This document shows positions 1 to 10,704 of a DNA stretch of 64,000 nucleotides, in pieces; position 1 is the first letter of the stretch; each line of letters opens with the position of its first letter. The notes below the pieces were generated by a model. It saw only the letters and a list, made by a program, of their open reading frames with translations, had not been told where the DNA came from and did not search any database. The position numbers and the translations under genes are program-made. Source of the DNA: Camarhynchus parvulus (taxonomy: Eukaryota > Chordata > Aves > Passeriformes > Thraupidae); assembly GCF_901933205.1 (NCBI RefSeq), contig NC_044596.1, forward strand, positions 3,226,001 to 3,290,000. Reading direction: 5' to 3'.

Positions 1-1159
1 GCAGACACTTCGTGGATGCATCTGCTGAAGCGGCTGTGGGTGAAAATCAAGCTGAATTCTTTGTGATCAGCCAAACCAAACATCTTGGTGACCCTTTCTG
101 AGTGCCATCAGCACAGCCCAAGTTCACATCTCACAGCCTGGAGCCCTGGAGATGCTGAGCACTCCCACAGCAGTGCCAGGCTGGGTCCAGCTCCTCCCTG
201 CCCTGCCAGGATGATTCCCCTGGCTGCATTCTCCACTGCTCTAATTAGCTCATTAGATGGCTGATGAGAAAGCTGCAACTTCCTGGGGGAAATCACTCCT
301 TGATTTATAACCTGATACTTCCAGGTCTGTGTTTGTCATCTCCCTCCATCCCTTTCATCGCCACCTTCAACGTCCCATTCATTTCCCTCAACAGCTCCCA
401 CAGCCCAATTAGCTGCCTGTAAATAAAGATTCCAGAGCACCTAAACTGCCAAGAGGACTCATTTATGTTTGGCACAGAAGAAAAGCTTCGAAAGGATCAA
501 CAGACAACAAGTGGCAAGCAAAGGTTATGTTTTTGTAAGAGCAGCTCCCTCTGGACAGGAGCAGAAAGGAAACTGGAAGAGGATCCATTGCCTCTCCCAA
601 GCAGCTCCACAGAGCTGCTGCCAGCTGGCAGCCCTGCCTGCCTCTCTCAGGAGGGAAAAAAAGGGCTAAAAACCAGTGCTGGCTCTCCATCTTACACCAG
701 AAAACTCCTTTGCTGCCTTCTGTGACTCCTTAAAGGTGATTTTTAATCTCCATCACACAGGAGGAACTTCATCCCTCATTTTGGCCCTGCAATGGTTAAA
801 ATAATTTTATTTTTGCCCATCTACCTCCTGTGCTCTTCTAAATATGAGGAAAACAGAAAAAAAAAATAATGAGAAGAGCTGAAATGTCTGAACAATTCTG
901 GCTCCTTATTCTGCTTAATCCACCAGGCTGCCCAAGATCTCCTGAGCCAGCACCTCAGCCATCAACCCTCCCCATGCTTTGCAAAGCCTTTTATGCTCTT
1001 TAATAAAGTTTGCAGAAGCCTCTGAAGCCAGCTGGAGGCCCCAGGAGGAAGCAGCACTGAGGGCTAAGGTTTCACCCAGACTGTGAAGTCATGTCGAGCA
1101 CAGCTGCAGCTCCAAACCCTGCACGGGGGCCACGTGCCTCTCCCAGCCATGCCTCCTAA
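1..1159. other. Intronic sequence, no feature seen
   Basis: Should lie in the intron after the last exon seen. I read both strands for the SH3-region exon expected next and did not find it. It holds only a short A-run near 861. Confidence 0.5.
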
Positions 1160-1815
1160 AAAGCAGCATTTCCACCTAAAAAAAGCAGCAATTTCCTCCT
1201 AAGAAAATTGTCCTTGCTGAATTTCCCACCTAAAATCCTGTCCTTGCTGCATTTTCCAACTAAAAAATTGTCCTTGTTGGATTTTCCACCTAAGAAATTG
1301 TCCTTGTTGGATTTTCCACCTAAGAAATTGTCCTTGTTGAATTTTCTACCTAAAATCCTGTCCTTGTAGAATTTTCCACTAAAAAATTGTCCTTGTTGAA
1401 TTTTCTACTTAAACTCCTGTCCTTGCTGCATTTTCCACCTAAAATCCTGTCCTTTATAAGTAATGAATTTCATTTGTTAAAATTATAAAGTTACATTTTG
1501 TACTAGAACTTCCTAGATCATCATAAAATTACTGATGGAACCTAAAAAAAAAAACCTCTTCATTTTCAATTTGGAGAAAACCTGTCCTTGCTGCATTTTC
1601 CACCTAAAAAATTGTTCCCTGCTGCATTTCCTACCTAAAATCCTGTCCTTGCTGCATTTTCCACCTAAAATCCTGTCCTTTATAAGTATAATTTTAACAA
1701 ATGAACTTCATTAAAGTTACATTTTGGTAAACTTCCTAGGTCATCATTAAAAAAAAAAACCTCTTAATTTTCAAATTGGAGAAAATCTATCCTTGCTGCA
1801 TTTCCCACCTAAACT
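1160..1815. repeat. Minisatellite, about 38-bp unit, with duplicated spacer
   Basis: Imperfect units built on tttccacctaaaatcctgtc followed by cttgctgca, dense at 1160-1460 and again at 1580-1815. The two blocks are separated by an AT-rich spacer (about 1450-1575) that recurs at 1677-1780, so a larger block was duplicated too. Confidence 0.8.
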
Positions 1816-1819
1816 CCCA

Positions 1820-1897
1820 GGGATGCTCAGGGTGGGATTTTGGGGTGTCTGGGCAGGCCCTGGGGCTGATCAATGATCCCTGGGGGTCCCATCCACA
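1820..1897 (+). mobile_element. CR1 LINE 3' fragment
   Basis: Words such as gctcagggtgggattttggg and gatccctgggggtcccatcc resemble the 3' end of avian CR1 elements. Very short and diverged. Confidence 0.5.
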
Positions 1898-2344
1898 CTT
1901 TTATTCCCTTCACCTCATGGCACAAAACCTCTTGTCCAAATTAATGTGTTTCCTGAAGGCCATAAATATTATTAAGTTGGTTTTTTTTTCCCCCCTGCAA
2001 TTCCTTCATATATAACATCAGCTAAAAACATCAGAGAGAGGGGTGAAATTAAGAGAATTTCCAAAAGGTTTTGGCAATTGCTGTGCACACAGCAGCGAGC
2101 TCGGAGGAGCCTCTGAATGAGGAGCGATCCCACAGCTCTGAGACAAGCCAGGGAAACAAGGCCTGCTCTGTCCCCACAGCGACTGCATTTAAAACACCTA
2201 TTTATTTTAGCCACCAAAATAACCATTCCCATTGCTGTGAGGCTGAAGGAGAGCAGGAGCAGTGGGGGGGGAGAAGTGGGACACAAATGAACATTGCTGA
2301 TCCTCAGAGGGAGGGATCAGCTCAGGCAGGAGGGAAGCAGAGCC
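1898..2344. other. Intronic sequence, no feature seen
   Basis: Mixed-composition sequence between a CR1 fragment and the pyrimidine array. No exon or repeat recognised. Confidence 0.4.
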
Positions 2345-2860
2345 CTCCTTTCCTTTTCTTTCCCTCTCTCCTTTCCCTTCCTTCCCCTTTCCCCTTTCCT
2401 TTCCTTTCCCTTTCTCCTTCCCTTTTCCTTTCCTTTCCTTTCCTTTCCTTTCCTTTCCTTTCCTCTTTCCTTTCCTCTTCCCTTTCCCTTCCTTTCCTTT
2501 CCTCTTTCCTTTCCTTTTCTCCTTCCCTTTCTCCTTCCCTTCCCTTTCCCTTCTCCTCTTTCCTTTCCTCTCTCCTCTTTCCTTTCCCCATTCTTTCCTT
2601 TCCCTTTTCCTTTCCTCTTTTCTTTCTCCTTTCTCCTTTCCGTCCCCCTTTCCTTTCTCCTTCCCTTTCCTTCCCCTTTCTCCTTTCCCCTTTCCCTTCT
2701 CCTCTTTCCTTTCCTCTTTCCTTTCCCCTTTCCCTTCTCCTCTTTCCTTTCCCCTTTCCTTTCCCCTTTCCCTTCTCCTCTTTCCTTTCCCCTTTCCTTT
2801 CTCCTCTCCTCTTTCCTTTCCCCTTTCTCCTCTTTCCTTTCCTTTCTCCTTTCCCCCCTG
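2345..2860. repeat. Polypyrimidine array (CCTTT/CTTTCC)n
   Basis: About 510 bp of almost pure C/T on the plus strand, in variable units such as tttcctttcc and ctcctctttcc. Long open frames across it on both strands are compositional artefacts. Confidence 0.95.
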
Positions 2861-3309
2861 CCCAGACGACAGGAGCTGCTCTGCCTGAATTGCTTCCAGA
2901 TGCGCTCTGAGCCTGAGCACGTGGCCAGGCCCCCGGAGCTCCAGGCTGCATGGAAACGGTGATTTTGCATTCCTGCCTCTTCCCTCCCCCCCTGCAGCCC
3001 TGGAAATTCGACTGTGCCACAGCCTTGGAGGCTCAGCTGCAAGTGACCCCTGCGGCTGAAGCAAAGGAACTCCAGAAAAGGCAAAAGGCAGAGAAAAAAA
3101 AAAAAAAAAGGAAAAAATAAAGAACAAAAAGAGACTGATTTTGGCAGCTACCAAACCAGAACATCCAAGAAAATCCCTCCACAGCCTTGCCCTTCAAGAT
3201 AAGTGAGTGAGGTTTGACAACTGAATAGCTACTTTATACCAGCTTATTTCTTTAAAGCTGATGACTCTCCAGAGAGACCAGAGCCATCTTTGCTGCTATA
3301 AAACAGATT
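2861..3309. other. Intronic sequence with A-run
   Basis: No exon seen. Contains an A-rich stretch near 3095-3125. Confidence 0.4.
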
Positions 3310-3600
3310 TAATATATATATATAATATAATATATATATAATATATATATAATATATAAAATATAGATAATATATATTATATATTATATATAATATAATA
3401 TATAATATATTATATATTATATATTATATAAAATGTATATAATATATAATATTATATATTAGATAATATATATTATTATATATTATAAAATATTATATAT
3501 AATGTATTATTATATATAATAATATATAATATTATAATTTTATTTTTATATATATACATATACATATATATATATGTGTATATATTTATGTATATATAAA
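3310..3600. repeat. AT-rich microsatellite (TA/TATAA)n
   Basis: About 290 bp of TATA-type low-complexity sequence with many short self-complementary stretches. It ends about 100 bp downstream of the last RhoGAP exon's donor. Confidence 0.95.
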
Positions 3601-3697
3601 AATACATAAAACAAATCCTGAATGAGCCAACACTGCTGCAGCATCCTAACCCATGGATAAACATCCAGCCATGGCTCTGTCAGAGCATCCCTCGTAC

Positions 3698-3922
3698 CAG
3701 TAATCCTCTGTGTTTCCACCTCTGCTGTAGACTGGGCCCTCCAGCTCCCTGGGCCCTGGGAAGATGTTCTCATGTTGGATGATGATGGTTTTGATCAGTT
3801 CATTGACGTGAGCCTGGCAGGAGACCTGGTCGTGGCCCTCGGGCACAGACATCAGCGTGGGCCCAAAGCAGATGGCCAGGTTGTAGGGATCCATCATGTT
3901 CTCTTCACTGAACTGAGATAAA
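3698..3922 (-). CDS. SRGAP2: SRGAP2 RhoGAP exon 5 (last exon in window)
   Basis: 225 nt: one base completing His, 74 codons from LSQFSEENMMDPYNLAICFG to EGPVYSRGGNTEDY, then TG of a Cys codon. MMDPYNLAICFGPTLM carries the conserved Asn of RhoGAP domains, which helps place the catalytic site. The donor gtacga is weak, but it is the only GT that keeps the family's phase. If it were not used the frame would read on through 20 further codons to a stop near 3644. Acceptor tttgcag. The next exon (start of the SH3 region) is outside the window. Confidence 0.93.
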
Positions 3923-3977
3923 CTGCAAAAAAAACAGAGGTGGGAAGGAGGGTGAACAGCAGAATCATCATCACCAT

Positions 3978-4395
3978 TGTCACTATCATATCTCCTGAAA
4001 AATCCCTTTGCCAGGATTCTTCTCCTGGGAAGCTGAGAAGCCTCAGAGAAAAAATGAAAACAATAATTATCTCATTTGCTTCTCCTGTGTTTTGCTGCTT
4101 TGGAATATGTTTGGAGATTGTTTATCCAACAAGTGAATGTTTGATTGGTTTCATGTGAATTGTTTTAACTTAATGACCAATCACAGCCAGCTATATCAGG
4201 ACTCTGGAAGGAGTCAGGAGTTTTCATTATCATTCTTTGTAGCCTTCTGTCTGTATCCTTTCTCTTTTCTTTAGTATAGCATAATATAATATAATATAAT
4301 ATAATATAATATAATATAATATAATATAGCCTTCAAGAACATGGAATCAGATTCTCAATTCCTCCTTTGGCCTGGGGACCCTGAAAATACCACAC
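3978..4395 (+). mobile_element. Solo LTR (TguLTR5-like ERV)
   Basis: Starts tgtcac and ends ccaca. It shares its body with the LTRs at 5760 and 17305: ctcctgaaaaat, an aagctgagaagcctcag block, a gattggtttcatgtg motif, and a 3' block with acatggaatcagattctca. A (TAATA)n stretch at 4268-4326 has expanded inside it. The plus-strand start lies 55 bp from the acceptor of the last RhoGAP exon. Family assignment is from recognition. Confidence 0.75.
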
Positions 4396-4617
4396 AGCAT
4401 CTCCATCCTCTGCTCAGAACACAGCTGAGCTCAGTTTTGGGCTTCATGGGACACAAATATTCTGGATCCAGGTAAGAAATGAAGTAGAAACTGCAAGGGG
4501 AGTTTGAAAGCTCTGGGTGCTGATTTTAATATTTGATTTTATTTCTTCTCTGTTGTTGTTCAGAGCCCACCTGCAGCCCAACTCAACACCAGGGTTACAG
4601 CAGGATTAAAACTGAAT
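4396..4617. other. Intronic sequence, no feature seen
   Basis: Short unique stretch between an LTR and a CR1 fragment. Confidence 0.4.
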
Positions 4618-4835
4618 GGACTTTAAACTGAAAGAGAGGAGGCTAAATGAGATATTGGGAAGAAATCCTTCCTGTGAGGGTGCTGAGGCCCTGGCACAGG
4701 TGCCCAGAGCAGCTGTGGCTGCCCCTGGATCCCTGGCAGTGCCCAAGGCCAGGCTGGATGGGGCTTGGAGCAGCTTGGGATGGAGGAAGGTGTCCCTGCC
4801 CTGTCCATCCTCAATAATTCCATGCTTATCCCAGA
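4618..4835 (+). mobile_element. CR1 LINE 3' fragment
   Basis: Recognisable CR1 3' sequence in forward orientation: aatccttcctgtgagggtgc, gctgaggccctggcacaggt, aaggccaggctggatggggc, ggaaggtgtccctgccc. The 5' end is truncated, as usual for CR1. Confidence 0.85.
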
Positions 4836-5070
4836 CCCTGCAGCAGAGCCCTGGGAGCCAGGGATGCCAGGGAGGGTTTGCAGGCAGCTGCTGGAGCAGA
4901 GAGGCAGCACAGGTGAGCACATTCCTCAAGGCCAGCTCAAAAAGGAGGATGCCCAATTTTGAGGGAATGCTGCTTCCCACCTCTGCAACTGAGACCATCC
5001 AAGTAAAACCACGCCAGAACTTCCACAGCTACAAATCAAAGGCTCTGAAGGTGCTCCCAGGGGTACTCAC

Positions 5071-5176
5071 TGATTGAGGAATGCAAAGAGGTATCTCATG
5101 ACAATCAGGGTGGTCTTGGGCAGGTTCAGCAGCACCTTCCGGACGTGCAGCGCTCGCTCCTGCAAATTATCCATGG
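5071..5176 (-). CDS. SRGAP2: SRGAP2 RhoGAP exon 4
   Basis: 106 nt: two bases completing Thr, then MDNLQERALHVRKVLLNLPK and TTLIVMRYLFAFLN, then two bases of His. Typical RhoGAP helix pair (LLxLPxxxLxVMRYLFAFLN). Acceptor ttccag, donor gtgagt. ERV debris begins within about 150 bp upstream of the acceptor. Confidence 0.95.
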
Positions 5177-5324
5177 CTGGAAAAGAGAGAGCACAGAGAG
5201 AGTCACCCCTGTGCCACAGCCCCAGGGCCACCAGGACCCCTGCCCTGCACTCTGGGCAGCCAGCAGAGACCAGCAGGAGGGGATTTGGCTGCACAACCTG
5301 CCAGAGAAGGTCCCCAAACACCTC

Positions 5325-5469
5325 CCTGGTTTTGGGGAAGAGGAAACAGGAAAGCCTTATAAATATGATTGTCTGGTGAAAGAGTTTGAGAATATGGAAA
5401 CTATGAGCAAGATTGAAATTAAATGAAGTTTTGAGATACCTTAATTATGAAACAACGGGAAAACAATGG
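5325..5469 (+). pseudogene. ERV envelope 3' end, fragment
   Basis: A short open stretch with stop at 5424-5426, then a purine-rich run and the start of an LTR. It matches the tail of the longer env remnant at 16370-17304 (shared gaaacaggaaag, tataaatatgattg and aacaatggtgtggcc blocks). Only the cytoplasmic tail region remains, so the copy cannot be functional. Confidence 0.65.
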
Positions 5470-5759
5470 TGTGGCCAGCTGAAGGTAATCCCCTTTTGAT
5501 GGAACAACACCCTCTGCCTGCAGACAGGGCCAAGGGTCAGAGCAGACCCTACAGCTTGGCAGAAGGGGCCCAAAGAGGAGTTTTTAGGGTTTAAAATGTA
5601 ACACAGTATAGTAATGTAATGATTCTTATAGGCTGTATGGAAATGCTGTAGGATTTGTATATTGTACTCAATTGATTAGTGAAAATTAGAATATTCAGCA
5701 CAGAAGATTTATGGTATTGTAATGGGAACCTCGCTCTCTTACACACTCATCCTCTCTTG
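5470..5759 (+). mobile_element. ERV LTR, 5' part (interrupted)
   Basis: Follows directly on the env tail and begins tgtggccagctgaaggtaat, as a 3' LTR would. It is cut by another LTR at 5760 and resumes at 6148. Confidence 0.65.
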
Positions 5760-6147
5760 TCAGGGACATATTTTATGAAAAATACTTTTGCTAGGATTTT
5801 TTCTGCTGAGATGCCTCAGAAATGAAATGTAAACAAGAATTATCTGCTGCTGTGGAATGTAACAGGTGCATCTGTGATTGGTCTCATGTGGTTGTTTTTA
5901 ATTAATGGCCAATCACAGCCCAGCTGTCTCAGAGTCTCTGGTCAGTCAAAAGATTTTATTATCATTCCATTCCTTTCCTTTCAAGCCTTATGATGAAATC
6001 CTTTCTTCTATTCTTTTAGTGTAGTTTTAATATATAATTTTCTTTGAATATAATATATACCATCAAATACCAAATCAGCCTTCTGAAACATGGAGTCAAG
6101 ATTCTCATCTCTTCCCTCGTCCTGGGACCCCTGTGAGCACCACCACA
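5760..6147 (+). mobile_element. Solo LTR nested inside another LTR
   Basis: 388 bp from tgtcaggg to ccaca, same family as the LTR at 3978 (TguLTR5-like). Contains two CCAAT-type motifs in ggccaatcacagcccagctg and its surroundings and an AT-rich middle. Both flanks are CTCT-rich, consistent with a short target duplication but not provable in low-complexity sequence. Confidence 0.8.
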
Positions 6148-6300
6148 CTCTCTCTCTCTCATCCTCTTTGCCTCTCTCTTTACTTCTCTCTGTGGCAGCT
6201 CCCAGCAGGGCCCTGCACCCTTTGCAATAAATCACAAATTCCAAGCCCTGGCTGCAGAGATCTCTCGTGTCCGTCTGTCCTGACCATCCCACCCCCTGTG
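6148..6300 (+). mobile_element. ERV LTR, 3' part with polyA signal
   Basis: Continuation of the LTR that begins at 5470: pyrimidine-rich stretch, AATAAA at 6226-6231, then an R/U5-like block with gagatctctcgtgtccgtct. The LTR end is decayed near 6300. Confidence 0.6.
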
Positions 6301-7318
6301 CTCCTCCATCCTGAGAGCGTGGGAGCTCTGGATGTCACCTGGCACAAGGGCTCCTTCAGGGCAGCTGGGAAAGGTGGGTGTTTGAAAAGGAGGAGCTGGA
6401 ACACTCAAATGAACATAGCTAAAGGCTGAGGCAAAGGGCTCTGTGTGCGGCAGCCTGCTGAGAAACAAGTGGGCAGCATAAATCAGCTCAGAAGGGAGAG
6501 CTCCTTAGGGGGAAAGGGGATTTTGCTTCTCAACATCACACAAATCCGAGTCTGGAAATGCATTTATCAGGAGCAGAAAAGCACAGGGCATTCCTGAAGC
6601 TGTCTGCTCAGTGATCTTCTGCCTCTCTTCAGGGGCTGCCCCTGCAAAGGCCATTTCTCAGCCTGGACAATGGAATCATTCTTCAGTTCTGGGGGGATGT
6701 AGCAAGAGCCAGGCCACTTAAAAACAACACAGAAACCACAAACAGCCCTCTGCCCGGCAGAAACACCTTCAGTAACCATGAGAAATGTTACCAGTGAGTG
6801 GCCTGATGATTGATATGCTGGAGCAGGAGGCAGTGGATGGTCCCTTGTGGGTATGAAGCTAAAAGGAGCATGAATAAAAACTACCTTGTCAGCTGAGGCC
6901 AGCACACAGGAGCAGTAGATATCCAGGGAAAGCAGATATCCAGGGCACCCTGCTGGTGATCCCTGCCTCAGACAGGGCATTTCTGACATCCTCTGATGAC
7001 AGCTCTTCAAGATTATTTTACACAAAAGAGGGTTTTTTGCTTTATTCTCTTTTAAAAGAATCCTGTCACCGAGCACTGGCTCACAAAACCCCATCACACA
7101 AAATCTGTGAATTTCCATCTTCTTGTTCACTGATGTCAGAGCAAGGATGGCTGTGAAAAGGTGACTGGATAACAGAGAGCAGCCCAGCAGCACAAACCCA
7201 GCCAGAGAAACCCCAAAATCTCACCCTGGAGTCAGGAAAAAAAGGGGAAAGGGAGGGAAAGCAAGCGGGGGGATGAGGCAAATGAATCTCATTTCTTTGC
7301 AGTTCTTCATGTACTTAC
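6301..7318. other. Intronic sequence, no feature seen
   Basis: About 1 kb of ordinary sequence downstream of RhoGAP exon 3. No exon, repeat or RNA gene recognised. Confidence 0.5.
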
Positions 7319-7453
7319 TGACACAGGCAATGAGGTCATGGAAGATGTCCTTGGGGAACAGGGGGTGCTCCAGGCCTCTGAAATAGAGCTTGAGGACTCC
7401 TGCTATGGAATCCATGTCGTGGTCATTCTGGTCCCCAGCCAAGGGATCTTCCC
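7319..7453 (-). CDS. SRGAP2: SRGAP2 RhoGAP exon 3
   Basis: 135 nt, EDPLAGDQNDHDMDSIAGVL through KLYFRGLEHPLFPKDIFHDL IACV plus the first base of Thr. It contains the RhoGAP block VLKLYFRGLEHPLFP, which packs against the switch regions of the GTPase. Acceptor ctaag is followed by four G bases; the frame of the neighbouring exons fixes the start. Donor gtaagt. Confidence 0.95.
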
Positions 7454-7734
7454 CTTAGGAGCAAGGAGAGAAAAATCAGAACACTGGAGGAAATCACTGG
7501 AAGGAAAGGATTTGTGCTCATCCCACCCACCCCAGGGGCACTGCAAGGGTGAGGCACAGAGGGACCCCCAGGTGGGAAGCTCTGCCAGGAATGCCAGAAC
7601 ACCTGGGCCAGCTCTGTCACCCAAATGTCACCCAAATGTCACCGTGTGGTGGTGCTCCTGCTGCAGAGAGACTCCAGGTGTTCTGGGCAGGGGAGAACAT
7701 CACAGCTCCAGCACCTGACAGGAGGATTTAGGTG

Positions 7735-8335
7735 ACCCAAAAGTGCAGCTCAGGTGGCACAGGGGACACAGGAGCATCACACACCTGGCCCAGGGGACAC
7801 ACAGACATCACACACCTGGCCCAAGTGATAGAGGGGACACTGAGCATCACACACCTGGCTCAGAGGACACACAGACATCACACACCTGGCCCAGGTGACC
7901 CAGGGGACACACAGACATCACACACCTGGCCCAAGTGATAGAGGGGACACTGAGCATCACACACCTGGCCCAGGTGACCCAGGGGACACACAGACATCAC
8001 ACACCTGGCCCAAGTGATAGAGGGGACACTGAGCATCACACACCTGGCCCAGGTAACCCAGGGGACACACAGACATCACACACCTGGCCAGGTGACACAG
8101 GGGACACAGGAGCATCACACACCTGGCCCAGGTAACCCAGGGGACACACAGATATTACACACCTGGCCAGGTGACACAGGGGACACGGAGCATCACACAC
8201 CTGGCCCAGGTGACCCAGGGGACACACAAACATCACACACCTGGCCCAGGGGACACACAGACATCACACACCTTGCCCAGGTAACAGAGAGGACACTGAG
8301 CATCACACACCTGGCCCAGGTGTGTGCAGACCCAG
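7735..8335. repeat. Minisatellite, about 40-bp unit
   Basis: Units vary around cacacctggcccaggtgacc plus caggggacacacagacatca, with two interleaved variants (gacacacagacatc and gacactgagcatc). About 15 copies, 280 bp upstream of RhoGAP exon 3. Confidence 0.95.
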
Positions 8336-8739
8336 GGAATGAGGTGGGGGAAGTTTCTGGGACAATTTGCTGCTGCAGATCCACCACGGTTTGCCTGCAC
8401 TACCAAAGGGAAGATGCTCACTCAAGGAGTTGTTCCCTGGGGAAAACTCCCTATCAGCCATAATTAGATTTAATGATGGGGCAACCCTCAAATTGAAGCT
8501 ATATGTATCCATTATGTGACTGAAATTACCAAAGCTTGCCTATTATCTTAATAACACACAGGATAATAAATGGGCCACTCCAAACCTGAGCACTATCCCT
8601 GATATTAACTGCCACCAAGGGCTCTGCATGAAGTAATAAACTGCAGGGACCTTGTGGTTAGCTTTGGCAGTCCTCTACATCACAGATTTTACAGAGACAA
8701 GTGAGATTAAGGGGGCCAAAAATCCTCTTTTTTATTCTG
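8336..8739. other. Intronic sequence, no feature seen
   Basis: Unique-looking spacer between two minisatellites. Confidence 0.4.
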
Positions 8740-9428
8740 CATGGAACCAGTGGGTATTTCCCCAAACTGGTATTTCTTCATATAGAAAATTCTTTATATA
8801 AAAATCTGATCCTGAAAAAGTGGGTATTTCTCCAAGCTGGTATTTCTTTATAGAAAATGTTTTAATATAAAAATCCGATTCTGATAAAGTGGGTATTTCC
8901 CCAAGCTGGTATTTCTTTATAGAAAATGTTTTAATATAAAAATCTGATTCTGATAAAGTGGGTATTTCCCCAAGCTGGTATTTCTTCATATAAAAACTTT
9001 TTTATAGAAAAATCTGATTCTGATAAAGTGGGTATTTGCCCAAGTTGGTATTTCTTTTTATAAAAACTTTTTAATATAAAAATGTGATTCTGATAAAGTG
9101 GGTATTTCCCCAAACTGATATTTCTTTATATAAAAATCTGATTCTAATTAAGTGGGTATTTCCCCAAACTGGTATTTCTTTACATAAAAAATTCTTTATA
9201 TAAAAATCTGATTCTGATAAAGTGGGTACTTCCCCAAACTGGTATTTCTTTATATAAAAATTTCTTTATAGAAAAATCTGATTCTAATAAAATGGGTACT
9301 TCCCCAGGCTGGTATTTCTTCATATAAAAATTTCTTTATAGAAAAATCTGATTCTGATAAAGTGGGTATTTCCCCAAACTGGTATTTCTTTATATAAAAA
9401 TTTCTTTATAGAAAAATCTGATTCTGAT
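8740..9428. repeat. Minisatellite, about 70-bp unit
   Basis: About ten units of the type aagtgggtatttccccaaac, tggtatttctttatataaaa, then tctttatagaaaaatctgat. AT-rich, moderately diverged. Confidence 0.95.
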
Positions 9429-10299
9429 GCTTCTCCTGACTGTGACACACATTCCTGCCCCCTCTGCTGCTGAGGGCTTTCACTCTCAGGTAGATGCAGC
9501 TGGGGACAGGTGACATCACCCACCACACGCTGCTCATTAAAATTCCCTCTCCCCCAAAAGGAAAATAAAGCTAATTAACGCGTGCCCTCGTCCTGCAGCA
9601 GCAGCGAGCAGGGAAAAACCAGCGATCCTGTTCTTTGGGAGCACAGATTCAAGGGATGAACAGAAGCCCTGTTGTGACGCAGGGAGCGCCTGAGGAGCAG
9701 CTCCTCTGAACCTGCCCTGCCAGGGAGAACAGCCCAGCAAGGAGCTGATGAGCCAGGAGGCTCCCAACTGCTCCCTGCCTTTGTAGGGAATGGCTCTTCC
9801 CAGAGAGAAAAAAACCCAATCTATTAAAAGCTACCCCAAATTAACACTCTCTTGAAATTTCCCTCTCTCTCTCCCTTGCTGGTATTTTGAATAAATGTAG
9901 CCAAGCTGTGCCTCAACAAGAGAGCAAAAAGCCGTGGAAATTCACCCTCCAGCACACAAAGAGCTGGGGAGAGGGGAGGAAACTGCAGTTACACCTCATA
10001 ATGAAATCCTCCACGTCCTTTAGTGCTGCAAACAATCAATAAGCTATCAGACATGAGAGGAGATTGGCTTCAGAATATTTATTACACAGACACTCCACAG
10101 GGTACAAAGCACAACAGCAAACAAGTGAGAATCCAAGGTTAATGAGCACCAGGGAGGTGTTTGGGAGAGCCTCACTCGGGAAACACAAAAATCAAAGGGA
10201 CAAAAAAGAAGTGAGCTGCATTCAGGGCAGTTCTGAGGGCTCACACAAATTCCCACATTTGGCAATAACTCCTGGGCTGCTGGAAGAGCTGTTCCTTAC
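9429..10299. other. Intronic sequence, no feature seen
   Basis: Unique-looking stretch downstream of RhoGAP exon 2; nothing recognised. Confidence 0.45.
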
Positions 10300-10377
10300 C
10301 TCTCTCAAATGCATTTTTGATGTCATTCACTTCAACCTGGGACCCAGACACTCGGAAAATCCCCTCATGCTGCAAAC
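10300..10377 (-). CDS. SRGAP2: SRGAP2 RhoGAP exon 2 (arginine finger)
   Basis: 78 nt: two bases of Gly, then LQHEGIFRVSGSQVEVNDIK and NAFER, and one base of Gly. GIFRVSGS is the RhoGAP signature whose Arg is inserted into the active site of the bound GTPase to stabilise the transition state. The catalytic residue is present. Acceptor ctgcag, donor gtaagg. Confidence 0.95.
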
Positions 10378-10704
10378 CTGCAGGAAAACAAGAGATGCTG
10401 ATGACAAGATAAGATGGATTAGATAAAGGAAGATGGCACCTTCAGCAGCTCCAGCTCCTGTGATAAAGGAGAAATAAGAACAAAGGCAGAGGATGCTGTT
10501 TAAAAGCCACTTTTCCCTGAGATGTCCAGAATATGAAAAACCAGAGCTCAGCACAGACAGAAGAATTATTAACCCTTCTAAACTGCTGGAGTAACAGGGC
10601 TCTGACAGCCATTCATGTCATCTCTCACCCTGGAGGATCCCCAGAGGATTTTACAACCCAGAGGAAGTCATAAACCAGCAGTGGAGCAGCCAGGAGTAAA
10701 ATAC
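10378..10704. other. Intronic sequence, no feature seen
   Basis: Upstream flank of RhoGAP exon 2; nothing recognised beyond the acceptor. Confidence 0.4.

Noticed and set aside
2071..3154. Open frames of 230-315 codons on both strands
   Set aside because: They run through the polypyrimidine array at 2345-2860 and read Ser/Pro/Phe/Leu or Gly/Lys/Glu/Arg repeats. No stop occurs simply because of the composition.
7735..8335. CRISPR-like appearance of regular repeats with spacers
   Set aside because: Units are contiguous, imperfect and variable, as in a vertebrate minisatellite; no cas genes and the genome is eukaryotic.
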